Source: Rotaria sordida | Taxonomy: Eukaryota > Rotifera > Eurotatoria > Philodinida > Philodinidae | Direction: 5' to 3' | Assembly: GCA_905250125.1 (NCBI GenBank) | Contig: CAJNOL010000090.1 | Coordinates: forward strand, 124,001 to 188,000 | DNA: 64,000 nt | Shown here: in pieces, positions 1 through 12,282 of the stretch | Numbering within the stretch: the first letter of the stretch is position 1 | Layout: every line of letters begins with the position of its first letter | The notes under the pieces: generated by a model | Told to the model about the DNA's origin: nothing | Databases searched by the model: none | The model's input: the letters and a program-made list of their open reading frames with translations, nothing else | Position numbers and translations under genes: made by a program

Positions 1-2622
1 AAGATGTTGAACAAATAAAATATGAATTTCGTGAAGAACGTGCAAGAATAATTCGTGATCATGATATTTCAAAAACTGAATTACAAGATATTATTTATAA
101 TATGGAAAAAACATATCTTGATGCCGAAACAACAGCTGAACAAAATTTTCAAGCAAATATGGAAGAATTACGTAATAAAGTTAGTATTATATGAATTAAA
201 ATATTTTTCCTATGGAAATAATTGATTTGTTTTTGTCTTTCTAAGTATCGAGAAGATATGCAACAATATCAATTAAATGTTGAAAGTCGTTCAACAGCAT
301 TACAAAATGAAATGACACTCATAACAAATAATTATAAAGAACGAACAAGAGAAAGTAAAGCACAATATCAAGAATATAAAATGAAAGATGAAAAAAATTC
401 CAAAGAAATTCGAGATGCAACAATTTATATTAATCGAATTACTGTAAATGATAAAAAAAAAATATTATATAATAAATAAATAATAAACTATTTTTAGGAC
501 AAAATTAATAGCGTCAAATCTCAAATTGCAACTCTTGAAGCAAATCATCAAGCAAGAATGAATAAAGTTGCACAGGTAAATTTAATCAAAATTAGAGTTT
601 TCCCGTCAAAAAGCAATTAGAATTTTAGATTAAAAGTCAAGTACAAAGTTAAAATAGAAATCTAGAAGTTTACTATTCGAAAGAACAGAGTGAAAAAATT
701 TCAAACTCCATAAAATAGGGCGAACGATTTTCTAGTTATCTAATTCTGACTCTTATTAAAGAAATTGCTTTGTATTCATTCATTTCTGTGTTGAAATTGA
801 TGAGAAAACTCCATTTGAAATTTTATGTTTTTTTTTAACTACATAATTAACATAAAGATCTGTGTTGTATTCAGATTTTCTCTTTCCGAGGAATAATTTA
901 AAACTTCAGAAGGGTGAACCCAATCTTCGGAGGGATGTCGCTTCCTCAATTCTCACGCTAAACAGTAAAAAAAACAGCTTTTTTTTGCTCTGCATTTTAG
1001 GAACCGAATCGGAATAGATATTGTTAATGTTCAATGTACTTAAGTTTTCTTTAGAAATATGTGAAATGATGACATGATTTAAAGATTTTTTTATTGTAGC
1101 TAGGTCTTTGTTTGATTCCTAACAAGAAGGATGTAATGTGAAACTATTCTGTCGACATTTAATCTTACGAAAAAAAAGATTACTAATCGTTTATTATTTC
1201 GAAACATTTCGTAGAGATGAGGTGAAGAAGATGAGCAAAACTCTGATGTTTAATAAAGAACGCATCGGCAGCTTTAGGCGTGACGAGTGTGCCAATTGTT
1301 TCTCTTTTTCAACAATTTATTGATAGTAGCAGACGAAAATTTTCCAAAAACTACTGGAAAAATTCATATCTATTAGAAGTTTCAATCGGTGAGCGGCAAG
1401 CCATATCTAATACTGATGTTATGTCTAAAAAGAACTCTGAGTTGTTGTCTGAAAACTATCTCTGGTTTATGAAATTTTCTAAAATACTTAAGTCTTCGCC
1501 TTCGTTTTTTATTGAAGCAAGGCTCGACCCTCCTCAAGCCTAAGGATTCTATCACCTATGGACTACACCAAAAAATTGCCTTTCTTGCCATACTTAAAAA
1601 GTAGGAAACATTGGTATCGTGTAATCCATCAGTTGTAGTACTGAACGATTTTCTCATGAAAAAAAAACATGAAATATGTTAATGATTCAAAAAGAATAAT
1701 CAAACCTATCTGCGAAAAACATAACTTGCAAGAAGTATTGAAGTATAAGACGACAAATATGAATCGAGTTTTTTTTTTACTCTTGTCTATTCGTTGGTAC
1801 AACAATTTGATTGTCTTCAACATTTCTTGTTGAAAAATTGAAATAGAATTATAATATTTGTTAATTCCTCTTTTGTTTTTGTTTTCTAGGAAAAAGAAAG
1901 TATGAAACAATATTTACTTCAATTAAAATCTCAATTATTGGAAATGCAAGACGAATTACGTCGGCGTTTAATAAAACTTGCAACAGCATGTGATACAGTT
2001 GAAAAACAACTTGAAAAACGTGTTAAAATAGCTGAAATGATTTTAATATTTGCTGAAATGTGTCGTAAATTAGAAGCTGAAGAAGAAAAAATTTTACCAT
2101 TTTATGCATCAACATTAACTGATGAAGAACGTTCCGAAGTTGAAACAGCTTTTTATGAACCACCATTTGAAGAATTAGCTAAAGTATGATTTCATAATAT
2201 TCATTTTCTTTTCATAGACTTTCTTCTATTTCTGTTTTTTTCTTAATATTTTATCTAAGGATATGTATACATTTGATTCACTTGAAATGTTTTGGAAACG
2301 ATTTAGTAAAGTATCATTGGATAAATTAACTTTAGAAAAGGAACGAAGTATTTTACAATCAGAAAATATGCAATTAAAAATGTTATTAAAACAATATCTT
2401 GATGGTATATCAGTAAATGATGAAATAATGAGTCAAACAAATCCATTAATGATTTTATCATCGAGACGTGTACTTGAGTACGTATGATTATTTTAATTAA
2501 TTTTATAAAATCAATATATCTCTTTTAATTTAAATAGAAGTCAGTCTGCTGGAAAACAGTTATCAAATGCTCGACCAATTAAAGTTGTTATCGAAGCTCA
2601 ACATGTGAAAAGTGCCTTTTGA
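1..2622 (+). CDS. CCDC65: Dynein regulatory complex subunit 2 (CCDC65/DRC2), C-terminal part; 5' end outside window
   Basis: Structural coiled-coil subunit of the nexin-dynein regulatory complex, which links outer doublet microtubules of motile cilia and controls dynein activity. Exons read by frame and splice signals: up to 179, 246-443, 498-575, 1890-2183, 2260-2477, 2538-2622 (TGA). The first exons are Glu/Lys/Gln-rich coiled coil. The penultimate exons carry the family-diagnostic segments EMCRKLEAEEEKILPFYAST and MLLKQYLDGISVNDEIMSQT, nearly identical in pattern to vertebrate CCDC65. Introns are 54-76 bp except the 1.3-kb one at 576-1889. The N-terminal part lies upstream of the window. 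Identification is firm; the small exon at 498-575 rests on frame continuity alone. Confidence 0.9.
576..1889 (+). other. Long intron of the DRC2 gene
   Basis: GT-AG intron about twenty times longer than its neighbours in the same gene. It holds short open frames (for example 1280-1543) with no recognisable domain. I see no transposase, RNA gene or clear repeat in it. Confidence 0.7.
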
Positions 2623-4108
2623 TATATTTGTATAAGTCTTTTTTTTCCATATATACATTTTGTTTTGCATGTCTTTTTGAAATTTCTTCTTATTTTCTAA
2701 TATATAAACACTATCCAATTGATAATTTCAATATTTTATTTCATCAATATGATCTTTAATACATATAGTGAATGTGTATATCGAATGATTGCTTCATTCT
2801 AATCAATGTGACATAAGCAAATGAATGTTTTTTATAGAAAAAACTAAGTATATTATCCTATATATAAAGAAAAACAAGATACGTTCTATTTGTCCTGAAA
2901 AATTTCTTTTATCTAATTAGTAGGAGTCGACTAAGATAGACTTACTCGGTTTGTATATCAGAATTGTTTTCTGAATAATATAACAGTTATTGATCAACAG
3001 CTTTCTGTACATAATCGATAATTTTATCGTACTTTTTTAAGTTGTTCATAACTTCCTGTTTGCTTCCACTGAAGAGACGGCCATATGAAATAAACTGATT
3101 TTGTGTTTGAGCTTGTACGTATAAAGTTACATGTGCATATAAATTTGTGAGGGCTTAAAAAGTTATTTGAAATATTGTTTTTTCATGGTAGCAATTCAGT
3201 CAACGACGTATTTTTGCTGATTAGGTCTCGATCATCAGATCATTTTATGCTGGCAACCTAAGCAATCAGATAATTTCCTTAGCTGAGTATCATCCAAAAT
3301 AAGTTTCTTTTACACTGGGAACTCAGCCAAACAGATGATTTTTGTATCAAGATTTTATCCAATTAGATGTTTTCAATATCCAACTGTCATTAAACCAGTT
3401 TCTTTCCACTCACATGCCATCAGAATGATACGAAGAATATAATTGCATCGTTGTTATCTTTAGATGATGTAGAGTGTATGGAACTACGTGTACGCCTTTG
3501 CTTGGAAAACTTTTATACGCCGTGGGGCGTGCACATGCAAATCAGATATGTTGTTTTCAACTAGAAACAACCTCTCATTCACTAACTATTCATATATGCT
3601 TTGATTGATAACATCACGAACATAACAACGATCACATAGATGACTTTTACGATAAAACGTAAAAGTTTGATGAGATTTATCCATATACATTAACCTAAAC
3701 GTCATTGAAATTTTATGAAAGAATAAAAGGAAATAACAATTCTAAAAATAATTGGAATTGAAACTTACACAAAACTCCATTGTTTCAAAGTGAAATATTT
3801 TCTCATCGACAAGTTGTTGCCATCGAGTTAATCTTACAGAATATATTCTCACAAAAAACCTATCAATATCTCATCAACATAAGAAAATCCAATCAGAATT
3901 ATTTAACTTCTATAGTTCTATTGAAAAATTTTTGCTGATTAATATACTTTGACTGTTATATAAAATGAGATTTATCTAAAACTTATATTAAATGATGATT
4001 CACAAAATAGAATTTATATTTCATCTTAATCTTTAATATGCAATGTTGAGTGTCCAAACAGCGAATCAAATACAAGAGAAAAAATGCTGAACAAGAACAT
4101 ACATCTGT
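2623..4108. other. Intergenic region between convergent DRC2 and ART/TPR genes
   Basis: About 1.5 kb of AT-rich sequence between two convergent genes. No long open frame, RNA gene or repeat is seen; it should contain both 3' UTRs. Confidence 0.6.
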
Positions 4109-6058
4109 CTAAGTAGTACCATATAAACTTTTGATCGAAAGTTTTTGTTGCAAACTCTTTTCATATTCTTTATACATTTGTACCTCTTCGTCATTTGTAT
4201 CTTTCGTCAGAAGTAGGCGTGCTATAGCTTTTTGAATTGTTTCTATCCCTTCTTTCAATTGTTCTAATGCCTCCAATGTTGTTGCTATATTATAATAAGT
4301 TACAGCTACAGTAGGATGAGTTTTTGGATGTAATTTAAGCTCAATTTCGAGGCAATGTTTATAATTTTCTAATGCTTCTGTATATTGACCAATTTTAAAT
4401 TGAGCTCCAGCAAGACTGTGATATTTAACTGCCAAATTTATATCGTCGCCATTTGGATGAAATTGTTCTCGAATTTGTAAATCATGTTGAAGAAATGAAA
4501 TTGCTTCATCATATTTGCCTTGTTTTACAAGTACAGAAGCAATATTACCTGCATAAGTTGCAATTGATTCGGGATCAGAATTTGAAGATTTTACTTGTAT
4601 ATTATACGCTTTCATATGAAATTGAAGTGCTTGTTTATCAAGTCCTTGTTTATGACAGATACTTCCTATATTATTATAGGTAGGTGTTAATTTTATATCA
4701 TCTAGAGGTAAAACACGTAAATAAACTGTAAGAGAATTTTGAAGTTGTTCAAGTGCATGGTCATATTGTTCTTGTTCATAATAAAAACTACCAAGCGTAT
4801 GAAATAATTCACCAACAATTAAATTTGCTATTTCATTGTCTACAGTTATTGGATCATCCATTAACATGAGACAAAAATATTTTGTATGTTGAATGTATTC
4901 CATCTGTTTCATAAGCTTGGCCATACGAAGTAATGGAAAAGATCCATGAGCAGCTTCACGTACATTTTTCGTTACTTCTTGTATTGCTTGCAATACGTCA
5001 TCATTTGATGTTAGTTTTACAATTGGTATTTTTTTATTTGTCTGTTTGACATTTGAAATACGAAATATAGTTGCAGCACTAATGAATACTTGTTTATGAG
5101 ATGTTTCAATATCTATTTTAGGAATTGTAGTGCCGAGTTCCATTTGAAAAAGAACTAATTTAAATTCAGAATTATTAAACGACAGTCCAGTAGTTCGTTG
5201 TTGTTGTTGTTGTATAATTTTAGTTTTATTTGTTAAAAGAAATTGACTAAAAGCTAGAAAACCTCCTTGATTTTTTAATATTATATCAAAATTATCATTT
5301 GATATATGTTGAATGTAATAAACAATTGTTGACGTTTTAACGAAGTTCGATTTCAACTGATGATGAAGATATTGAATAAAAAAACGAAGGTTAAAAAGTA
5401 AATCCGGTTCTGGTATTCGAAAGGCTCGTGTAAGCATTTTAAATAGAAATGTTTCTTGACGTATATACCATTTAACTGCTTCATCAGGTCGAAAATGATG
5501 TTCAAATTCATCAATAAATCTCAATTGTATATCATTATCAGCATATACTTGACGGCAGAAGTCTAACATTTGTTTTTTCAAATCAGTTTTCTCATCGGTT
5601 TCCAAAAGTATATCTTTCAATACTTGTATATAAGCAAAAGTACTGTCACTAGTGTCACCAGCAGGGATTGATAAAATCGTACTAAGATCATATGTAAATA
5701 GTGCGATATCTTTCTCAAGTTGATCCCAAATATTAGTTATATTTGGATAGATACCTCGAATTTTTTCAAAATCATTTGAATAATCTTTAATATCGTCAAT
5801 AATATAAATAGAATGAATTTGTGAAGCATCACGTATATTTCGATCTAAATTTTTCATAGTTGTACTTGATAAAATTAAAATAATTTGTTCATTAACAATT
5901 TGAGTGATAAATTCAATACATATTTTATCATTAATATAATTAAATATGAATCCAAAATTTATAATACCACGTAATTTTGTCTTGTCTACATTTGAAATTT
6001 GTATGTTGCTATCAAGGATATAAATAAAATTTTCTACACTCTTTTCAAGACGTACCAT
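4109..6058 (-). CDS. ADP-ribosyltransferase-like / TPR repeat protein, intronless, bdelloid-type architecture
   Basis: A 649-residue uninterrupted frame. Residues ~1-120 form an alternating strand/helix region (RGIINFGFIF, IILILSSTTMK). Residues ~130-355 resemble the ADP-ribosyltransferase-like core common in bdelloid proteins (DFCRQVYADN, FRPDEAVKWYIRQETFLFKM, FNLRFFIQYLHHQL, FQMELG, IFRISNV). Residues ~405-620 are about five tetratricopeptide repeats of kinesin-light-chain type (LGSFYYEQEQYDHALEQLQN, NIGSICHKQGLDKQALQFH, SLAGAQFKIGQYTEALENYK). Positions where active relatives carry the R-S-E residues look lost: YYIQ where YRG is expected near 247, FLAFSQFLL for the STS region near 270, and IDIETSHKQ for the ExE region near 318. 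I infer a pseudo-enzyme or scaffold. A poly-Gln run sits near 284-287. ERICH3 lies upstream on the same strand, with 180 bp between its stop and this ATG. Confidence 0.8.
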   Translation of the reverse strand: MVRLEKSVENFIYILDSNIQISNVDKTKLRGIINFGFIFNYINDKICIEFITQIVNEQIILILSSTTMKNLDRNIRDASQIHSIYIIDDIKDYSNDFEKIRGIYPNITNIWDQLEKDIALFTYDLSTILSIPAGDTSDSTFAYIQVLKDILLETDEKTDLKKQMLDFCRQVYADNDIQLRFIDEFEHHFRPDEAVKWYIRQETFLFKMLTRAFRIPEPDLLFNLRFFIQYLHHQLKSNFVKTSTIVYYIQHISNDNFDIILKNQGGFLAFSQFLLTNKTKIIQQQQQRTTGLSFNNSEFKLVLFQMELGTTIPKIDIETSHKQVFISAATIFRISNVKQTNKKIPIVKLTSNDDVLQAIQEVTKNVREAAHGSFPLLRMAKLMKQMEYIQHTKYFCLMLMDDPITVDNEIANLIVGELFHTLGSFYYEQEQYDHALEQLQNSLTVYLRVLPLDDIKLTPTYNNIGSICHKQGLDKQALQFHMKAYNIQVKSSNSDPESIATYAGNIASVLVKQGKYDEAISFLQHDLQIREQFHPNGDDINLAVKYHSLAGAQFKIGQYTEALENYKHCLEIELKLHPKTHPTVAVTYYNIATTLEALEQLKEGIETIQKAIARLLLTKDTNDEEVQMYKEYEKSLQQKLSIKSLYGTT

Positions 6059-6238
6059 ACGAATTAATGGAGATTGATGTGAGAGATCTTGTAATTCTAG
6101 GCAAATAAGGAAGAATATCAGTTAAATTCTTTGAAATTCTAAAGAAATATTTTTAATCAATATGCAGAAAGAACTTGATTGAAGTTCGATTTTAACATTT
6201 TTTTTTTACTGAAAAAGTACACTCATGATAATATCATC

Positions 6239-8936
6239 TTAGCTAGGAAACATACGTTGTTGTTGTATTTGAGTCATAGACATTTGGAAAATATTTTTCG
6301 CACCTACTGTACTGAAACTATCAGCTGAACTGTGAGTGTCCCAAGGAATGATATCTGTTTCATTGGGCCATGTTTGAATATATTCTGTTCCTTGTGAAGA
6401 TACCAATGATGTTGTTTCTTCTATATAAGTATATAGAGTATTATTGATAAACAACTCTCTTAATGAATTTTTACTAGGACTAAGTTCAGCATTGTGCTTG
6501 ATTGAATTTCTTTTCATAATCGATGGATTGTTAGATTTTCTTGGAATTCTTTTTTTCGATGGTTTTTGTTCTTGAAGAAGTGTATACTCTAGAAGACTGA
6601 AGTCAACTGATGCTGTTTGTTCTGTAAAATTACATAAATATATAAGAGCAATACATTTTCTTAAAAGTATTTCATGTAGACAATTTGTACCTCGAGTTAA
6701 ATGTTGTTGAGAGGAAGATTTGGAAGATAATTTCTTATTCTTTTGTTCATCTGTTAGCTATTTAAAGAAATAAAAAAAAAAAAACTAGATGCCTTACGTT
6801 TGTTTATGTCGTTTAACCTGTTTATCTTTGTTCCCTGACAAAAAAACCAAATATTTATAAAATTCAGACGGTTGAAATTATTTGAAAGATTACTTACCAT
6901 TCTCATCCATTGTGTTAACACTATCTTTATGTTTTTTATGTTGTGTTATCTATAATAAAACATGATATATCATTAATATTTAATGAAAAGTAGAATCAAT
7001 TACTTTTTTATTTCTATGATGTTCTTTTGAATTTGCATTTGGTTTTTCTGATGAATCATATTCTTGATTATCAACTAGAAATATATAAGAACATATAATT
7101 TTCTTCATCGAAAAAATATATTAATCTTACTTGAGAGTTCAGGTGTAGATGTTAAAAAACATTGAAGTACATTTTGAGTAGAATCATTTCGTGCCTTACA
7201 TTTAAAAAATCAAACAAACAAAATTACATAATACTCCTTAACAAAAAAAAACTCCATTTTTCATGAAAATTATTCATAATATGTATTCATGTTAATATTG
7301 AATCGTTGATTTTCTATTCTAACTTGAACAAAAAAGTCTAATAATAGACAAATATTGATCTCATTTCTTGTTTAAAAATCTCTTTAACAAATACTACTAT
7401 AAATAATTTCCAAAATAAACTGAATCAAATCGTATATTTAGATGTTCATTTATTGATTATTTGAATTCTGGAAAAAAATATATTCTCGTTTATTTTATTA
7501 TAACTATACTTACAGTATCTGATGGCGTAGTATTAACATTTGGTGTTAGTGCTCTTTGAAAATATTTTCTTCGACAGCTAGTAAAATTAAACATATTTTT
7601 ATACTATACTTTGTATAATAAATATTTAATTTACTTCTCACAAGGACTAGCTTTTCGAACCTGTTCGATCAAAAATCTACTATGTTGATTAATATGTTGA
7701 TTTCTTCTACCATATTTAAACTCACAACAATCATTTATTACACTATCAATAAATCCTTTGGCATAAAAAGCCAATGAGAGAGGAGATGTGGATCGACGTT
7801 GTGATTTGAATGAAAAGGATTCTATACAAACATAAATGTTTGATAATTATTTTGATTAATGCACCTACCGCCTTCGGTTAAAAATCCTCTATAGATGACT
7901 AAATTTTCTCCAGTGGTATGTTGTTGCATGACAACAATTTCATCACGAGCAGGTTGCCCGTTTTTCGTAGTTGGCTTTAATCCGTAAAACATAGTTACTT
8001 CGCATACATGACGCTCGACGGAAAGCACATGTGGTTTATCCAACTGTAGAATGAATCATTTTCATATAAAATATTGTATGCTAGTAAATAATATCACATA
8101 GACTTACTAGTTCAATATGATTTTGTTCATAATCAGATTCTGATAAATCTTTGTTAATTTTTGATATTGTTTTATGCGCAGAAGTCACTCGTATTCGTTG
8201 TTCACCATCATTTTCCGATTTCTGAAATTACTTTATTATATCGTGACTATGTACGAAACTTGATCATTACCGATAAATAACCCGGAGCACTTTTCTCACG
8301 AGATTTTTTACGTCCATATGATTGCTTTCTATACTGTCTACTGAGAGTCTTTACAAAAGGAAAAAAACAAAAATATTAATTTTATTGAAGATTTCTTTAA
8401 TCTCACGTCAAAATTACTATTCACAGCACGTCGTGCAGTAAGATCGAATTGATGACGACGACTACGACGATTATTTTGATCAATTTTTAATGTCCTAAAA
8501 CCTATTTCAATAAGCAATAGGAATTAATCATAAAAATAACAAAACCGTATAACAATTTCTTGTTTTATTGCTTCACGTTCTCGTCGTTCACGTTTTCGTT
8601 GAGATAGACTACGAAGATAGTCATGTGATGTAACAATCTGACCACGATGACTTATCTAAATTTCAAGCAAAAGACTTTTTTAAGGACATAATTGTTTTAC
8701 TTTTTTTTTTGGAACTTATGCAAAAAAATTTTCTAACTATAAATTTTAAAAGATTATTTTATATATACCAGTCCAGCAAGTTGTAATTGTTGTTGCGCAT
8801 ACGGAGATGTAAGTAGTGTTTGAAGACGAAGATCAATCTTGTTAGTATATGGTCTGTAAAAAATTTTACACAACGGGTTTTGAATAGAATTTCGTTAAAA
8901 TGCATAAATTTACCTTGTTGCAATTCGATCCACCAT
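6239..8936 (-). CDS. ERICH3: ERICH3-like protein (DUF4590 domain)
   Basis: Multi-exon gene on the minus strand. Start ATG at 8936 (exon to 8914), then 8853-8769, about 8655, and further exons down to the stop at 6239-6241. The N-terminal block LAGLISHRGQIVTSHDYLRS matches the conserved ERICH3 start. The central DUF4590 domain is clear: CEVTMFYGLKP, RDEIVVMQQHTTGENLVIYR, then across an intron (7868-7822) FSFKSQRRSTSPLSLAFYAK, CCEFKYGRR and KASPCENC. The tail (below ~7580) is split into many tiny low-complexity exons rich in Lys, Ser, Asn and Gln, shorter than the long Glu-rich tail of vertebrate ERICH3. The vertebrate protein is linked to primary cilia; the function here is inferred. The exact boundaries of the small 3' exons are less certain than those of the domain exons. 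Confidence 0.8.
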
Positions 8937-11371
8937 TGGTTTTGTTTATTGTATAGTGTTACAATGCGTCTTTTTTTTCTTACTCGCGTGCTGTTTAATA
9001 AGGCATGAAATAAAAATTCAAAATTTGTTTACTCAACTTCGTAGAAGAATGAATGGTACACTATTTAACTGTTTCTCTCGATGTTTTTATATTTTTGACA
9101 GAAAAAAAGACGCAACGAATTAGTTGTATCTTAGTTTACAAAAAATGAATTGTTTTAATGCATTTTAGTAAAATAATTTTTTTATTCTTATTTGCATGTT
9201 CTTCAAATGAGGGCAAGTAACAGAATGTTAAAAAAAATGTGATCTACCAATGAAGTATTATTTGTTGAATTAAGAACAAGTGAAAAGAAAAATCATATAT
9301 TCAATTTCATTGTTTTATTTAAAAATCAAAAGTAAACAAAAGAAGTGTATCGAAATTCTCGTCGATATTTTCTAATGCGAGAAATTTTTTTTTCGTTCTT
9401 TTATGTCTATTGTTTGTTTTTGAATCTTTCTAATCACCTAAAAATTTCTTGTTCGATATTTTTCATGGCATTTTCTTCACTTCGAACATGAAATCATCTT
9501 ACTGTCCTGAATAGATTGAGAGATTCAGAGGAAAAAATCTCATTGAAATTCATTTGATTTTAATAATCAATTAGACGTGAACAATATTCAAATTAAGTCA
9601 AGCATGCTTCTTTTCTTCTATGCTTGATAGATTAAAGACTAGCATATAAGTCGTAATTTTGAGTTTCGACGGATTTAAGTGAAATTCGTGATCAATATAT
9701 TAGATTTAATATATGATGTTTAGTTCAAAAGAATATTTTATCCTTTGATATTTACTGTTTATATTGTTGTATATTAAAGATTCCTAACCGACCATTCGGT
9801 GGGTATCGGAGTTCCAGATCGAACCCACGGAGTCTCACTTTCCGTTAGGTCAAGTACTCGACGATGAGTTGCTTTTTCAACTATTTTACAGATAATAATA
9901 TTTCATTTCAAGGACTCGAAATATGAATTTCGATACTCAGCGAAGAGCTTTTCCGATGAATACGAAGTGATGAGAGTCGTAGGTCCGCAAATAGTGAATA
10001 TTTTGTACTGGTTCGATAGATCGAAATTCCGACCACTCGAAACTTTGTAAATTTTTAAAAAGTCTGTCTTCCGCATTTTGAAACTATTTATTTTCGAGCA
10101 CTCAACATCCATCGGATATTTTTTATCAGAGCTCTCGATACCTATCGGATGTTTTTCCAGAGCAGTAGATTCGAAAATATATACTTACGATTACGAAGCT
10201 GGTACAGATCAGATGAGTGAAACATGACATTCTTTAACTAAGCAAAACTACATTTTATCATTAAACATTGAAGTTTAATAAATTTTTCACATATTCTCAA
10301 GTAATCTTTTTTTTTTGAAAACTAAAAAAAGAATATTTTTACTGCCATTGATGCAGAAAATAATTATAACTATATTAAGTTTATTTATGCTAAATAAAAA
10401 TTTTGTGAAAAAATATACAGCGCATGTCCATTCATTAGAATTTATAAAAGAAACATTTAAAAGAAAAGAAAAAATATGATAAATTTTACACAACTACTCT
10501 AAGATTTCAATATTCGATTATTTTAATAATTTTTTTTTATCGTTGAGAAATCTGTGGGAATTGTTATGCAAAATATGAGATGATGATCTACAAATAATAC
10601 ACACAAAAGATTTCCAAAATATGAAAGAATGAATTTCTACACTTGATGAGTATTGCAATATGTTTCAAAATATTTTATGTTTTTTAATATCGAGATGAGA
10701 ACGTAGCCAGTTCTTTTTGATGAATGTTAAAGACGAAATCCAGACAGAAAAATCAAAGTTAACAGAGAATTCATTGATTGATGCAGATATGATAAAATAA
10801 CAACTGATTGTTGCAATAAAAAAAAAAGGAAATTTTGAACTTATTTTGTTTCTTCTCTTCCAATTTTCATGCACAAAATCAAATCTAATAAAAATTTGTG
10901 TATAGAAGTTTAATAAGGTATATCGAACCGCAGTATAGTTTCTGAAATAAATTTTAAACAAAAAGCTTGAAAAAAAACTCGATAACTTGAAACTATTTCA
11001 CAATGGAATTGTGTTCGATAGAATGTCTGAGTATTTATTTAGTAACACCTAATCGGAAAACGATCGATTGTTCGAAATAATCCCATTGATGAGCTTCTTC
11101 CTATGATAAGATTAAATCTTGATAGTTCATAATGAATATTTTTTTTTTGATACAAAAGGCACATATATTTATATCATTTGTTAATCCAAGAGTATTAAAT
11201 ATTTTCCTGAAAATCATGAACTTATGTATACCTCTACAATAGAAATTGATTTATTGGATGACAGAATTAAACGAAAACGTAGAATCACTAAAAAAAAAAG
11301 AAATTTCAAAGAAGTTTTCACCGATTAAAATTTAACTGCATAGTAAAAATTATTTTACCGTCAGATTTTCC
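8937..11371. other. Gene-poor intergenic DNA upstream of the ERICH3-like gene
   Basis: AT-rich DNA with only short frames and no recognisable protein. Near 9790-9870, on the minus strand, there is a short stretch resembling tRNA promoter boxes (TGACCTAACGG, then GGTTCGATCT about 16 bases on). The spacing is too short for an intact tRNA, so at most it is a decayed tRNA-derived repeat. The first few hundred bases should hold the ERICH3-like promoter and 5' UTR. Confidence 0.5.
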
Positions 11372-11386
11372 CTCGAAGAGCAATGA

Positions 11387-11790
11387 CCACTTCGATACAC
11401 TTCGAGTGGTTGAAATCATATTGAACAATCGATAATAGCTTTCTGATAGGTTTTCTGCTTCGAGTACTCAATAATTCGATGATTTTCCAGAGGTGGAAAT
11501 CGTACCGAACAATTGAAAGTAGCTCTCCGATAGGCTTTGTTACTTCGACTACTTGGTAATTGGATAGCTTTCGAGAGATCAAAATTATATCGAACAAACA
11601 GAAGTAGCTTTTCGACAGGCTTTATTACTTCCACTACTCGATAATTCGATGATTTTCGAGAGGTCAAAATCACATTGAACCATCAAAAACAGGTTTCCCA
11701 TAGGTATTGCCACTCCGACTACTCTGTAATTCGATGCCTTACACATGGTCGAAATGGATCTGAACAGTCGAGAATCAGTGTTCGATGGGA
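11387..11790. repeat. 85-bp tandem repeat, about 4.7 diverged copies
   Basis: The landmark TAATTCGAT (or TAATTGGAT) recurs at 11472, 11557, 11642 and 11727, exactly 85 bases apart. It is followed each time by a GAGAGGTCAAAAT-like word, a GAACAATC-like word, a GATAGGTTT-like word and a TTCGACTACT-like word. The copy before 11472 lacks the TAATTCGAT word but matches over the rest. Copies differ at roughly a quarter of positions, so the array is old. Overlapping minus-strand frames at 11361-11833 are translations of this repeat, not genes. Confidence 0.85.
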
Positions 11791-12282
11791 GAATGTTTCT
11801 GAGGACTCCATTTTCGATGGGTTCGAATATCAAACAGAACGAGAAAAAAATATCTATTTTAAGTTTCGACTACTCATCGCGTCCCTCACTGACTTTTTAT
11901 GGCCTGCTTGGGATTTGTTTTTAATTATGAAATATATTGGTCAGCAAATGATCTTATATACTATTCCACAAACTACTTAAACTTTTCTGTTCTAGAACTT
12001 TCTCATAGAACGAAAGAAGAATTACGTCTTACAATCGCTAGAACAATGCTCTTTCCATTTTTTTGAATTAGAATTTCTTTTTTTCTATCTTACAAGCCAA
12101 TAAAAATAGATTAAAATGATTTTATTCTATGAAATTCTATAAATTTCGAGAGTTTGACATACTATACTCTTCGTAACCCTTATTGTTTGATAATACCATT
12201 TTCAATGAGCTTTAATTTGTCATGAAACTTATGCTTTATTCTATTTGCAATCATGACCGTAGTCCTGCTCGAAAAAATATTA

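Noticed and set aside
9790-9870. Possible tRNA gene on the minus strand
   Set aside because: A- and B-box-like words exist, but they are only ~16 bases apart and no acceptor-stem pairing is visible.
11361-11833. Three overlapping minus-strand open frames
   Set aside because: They are translations of the 85-bp tandem repeat in different frames and have no domain or splice support.
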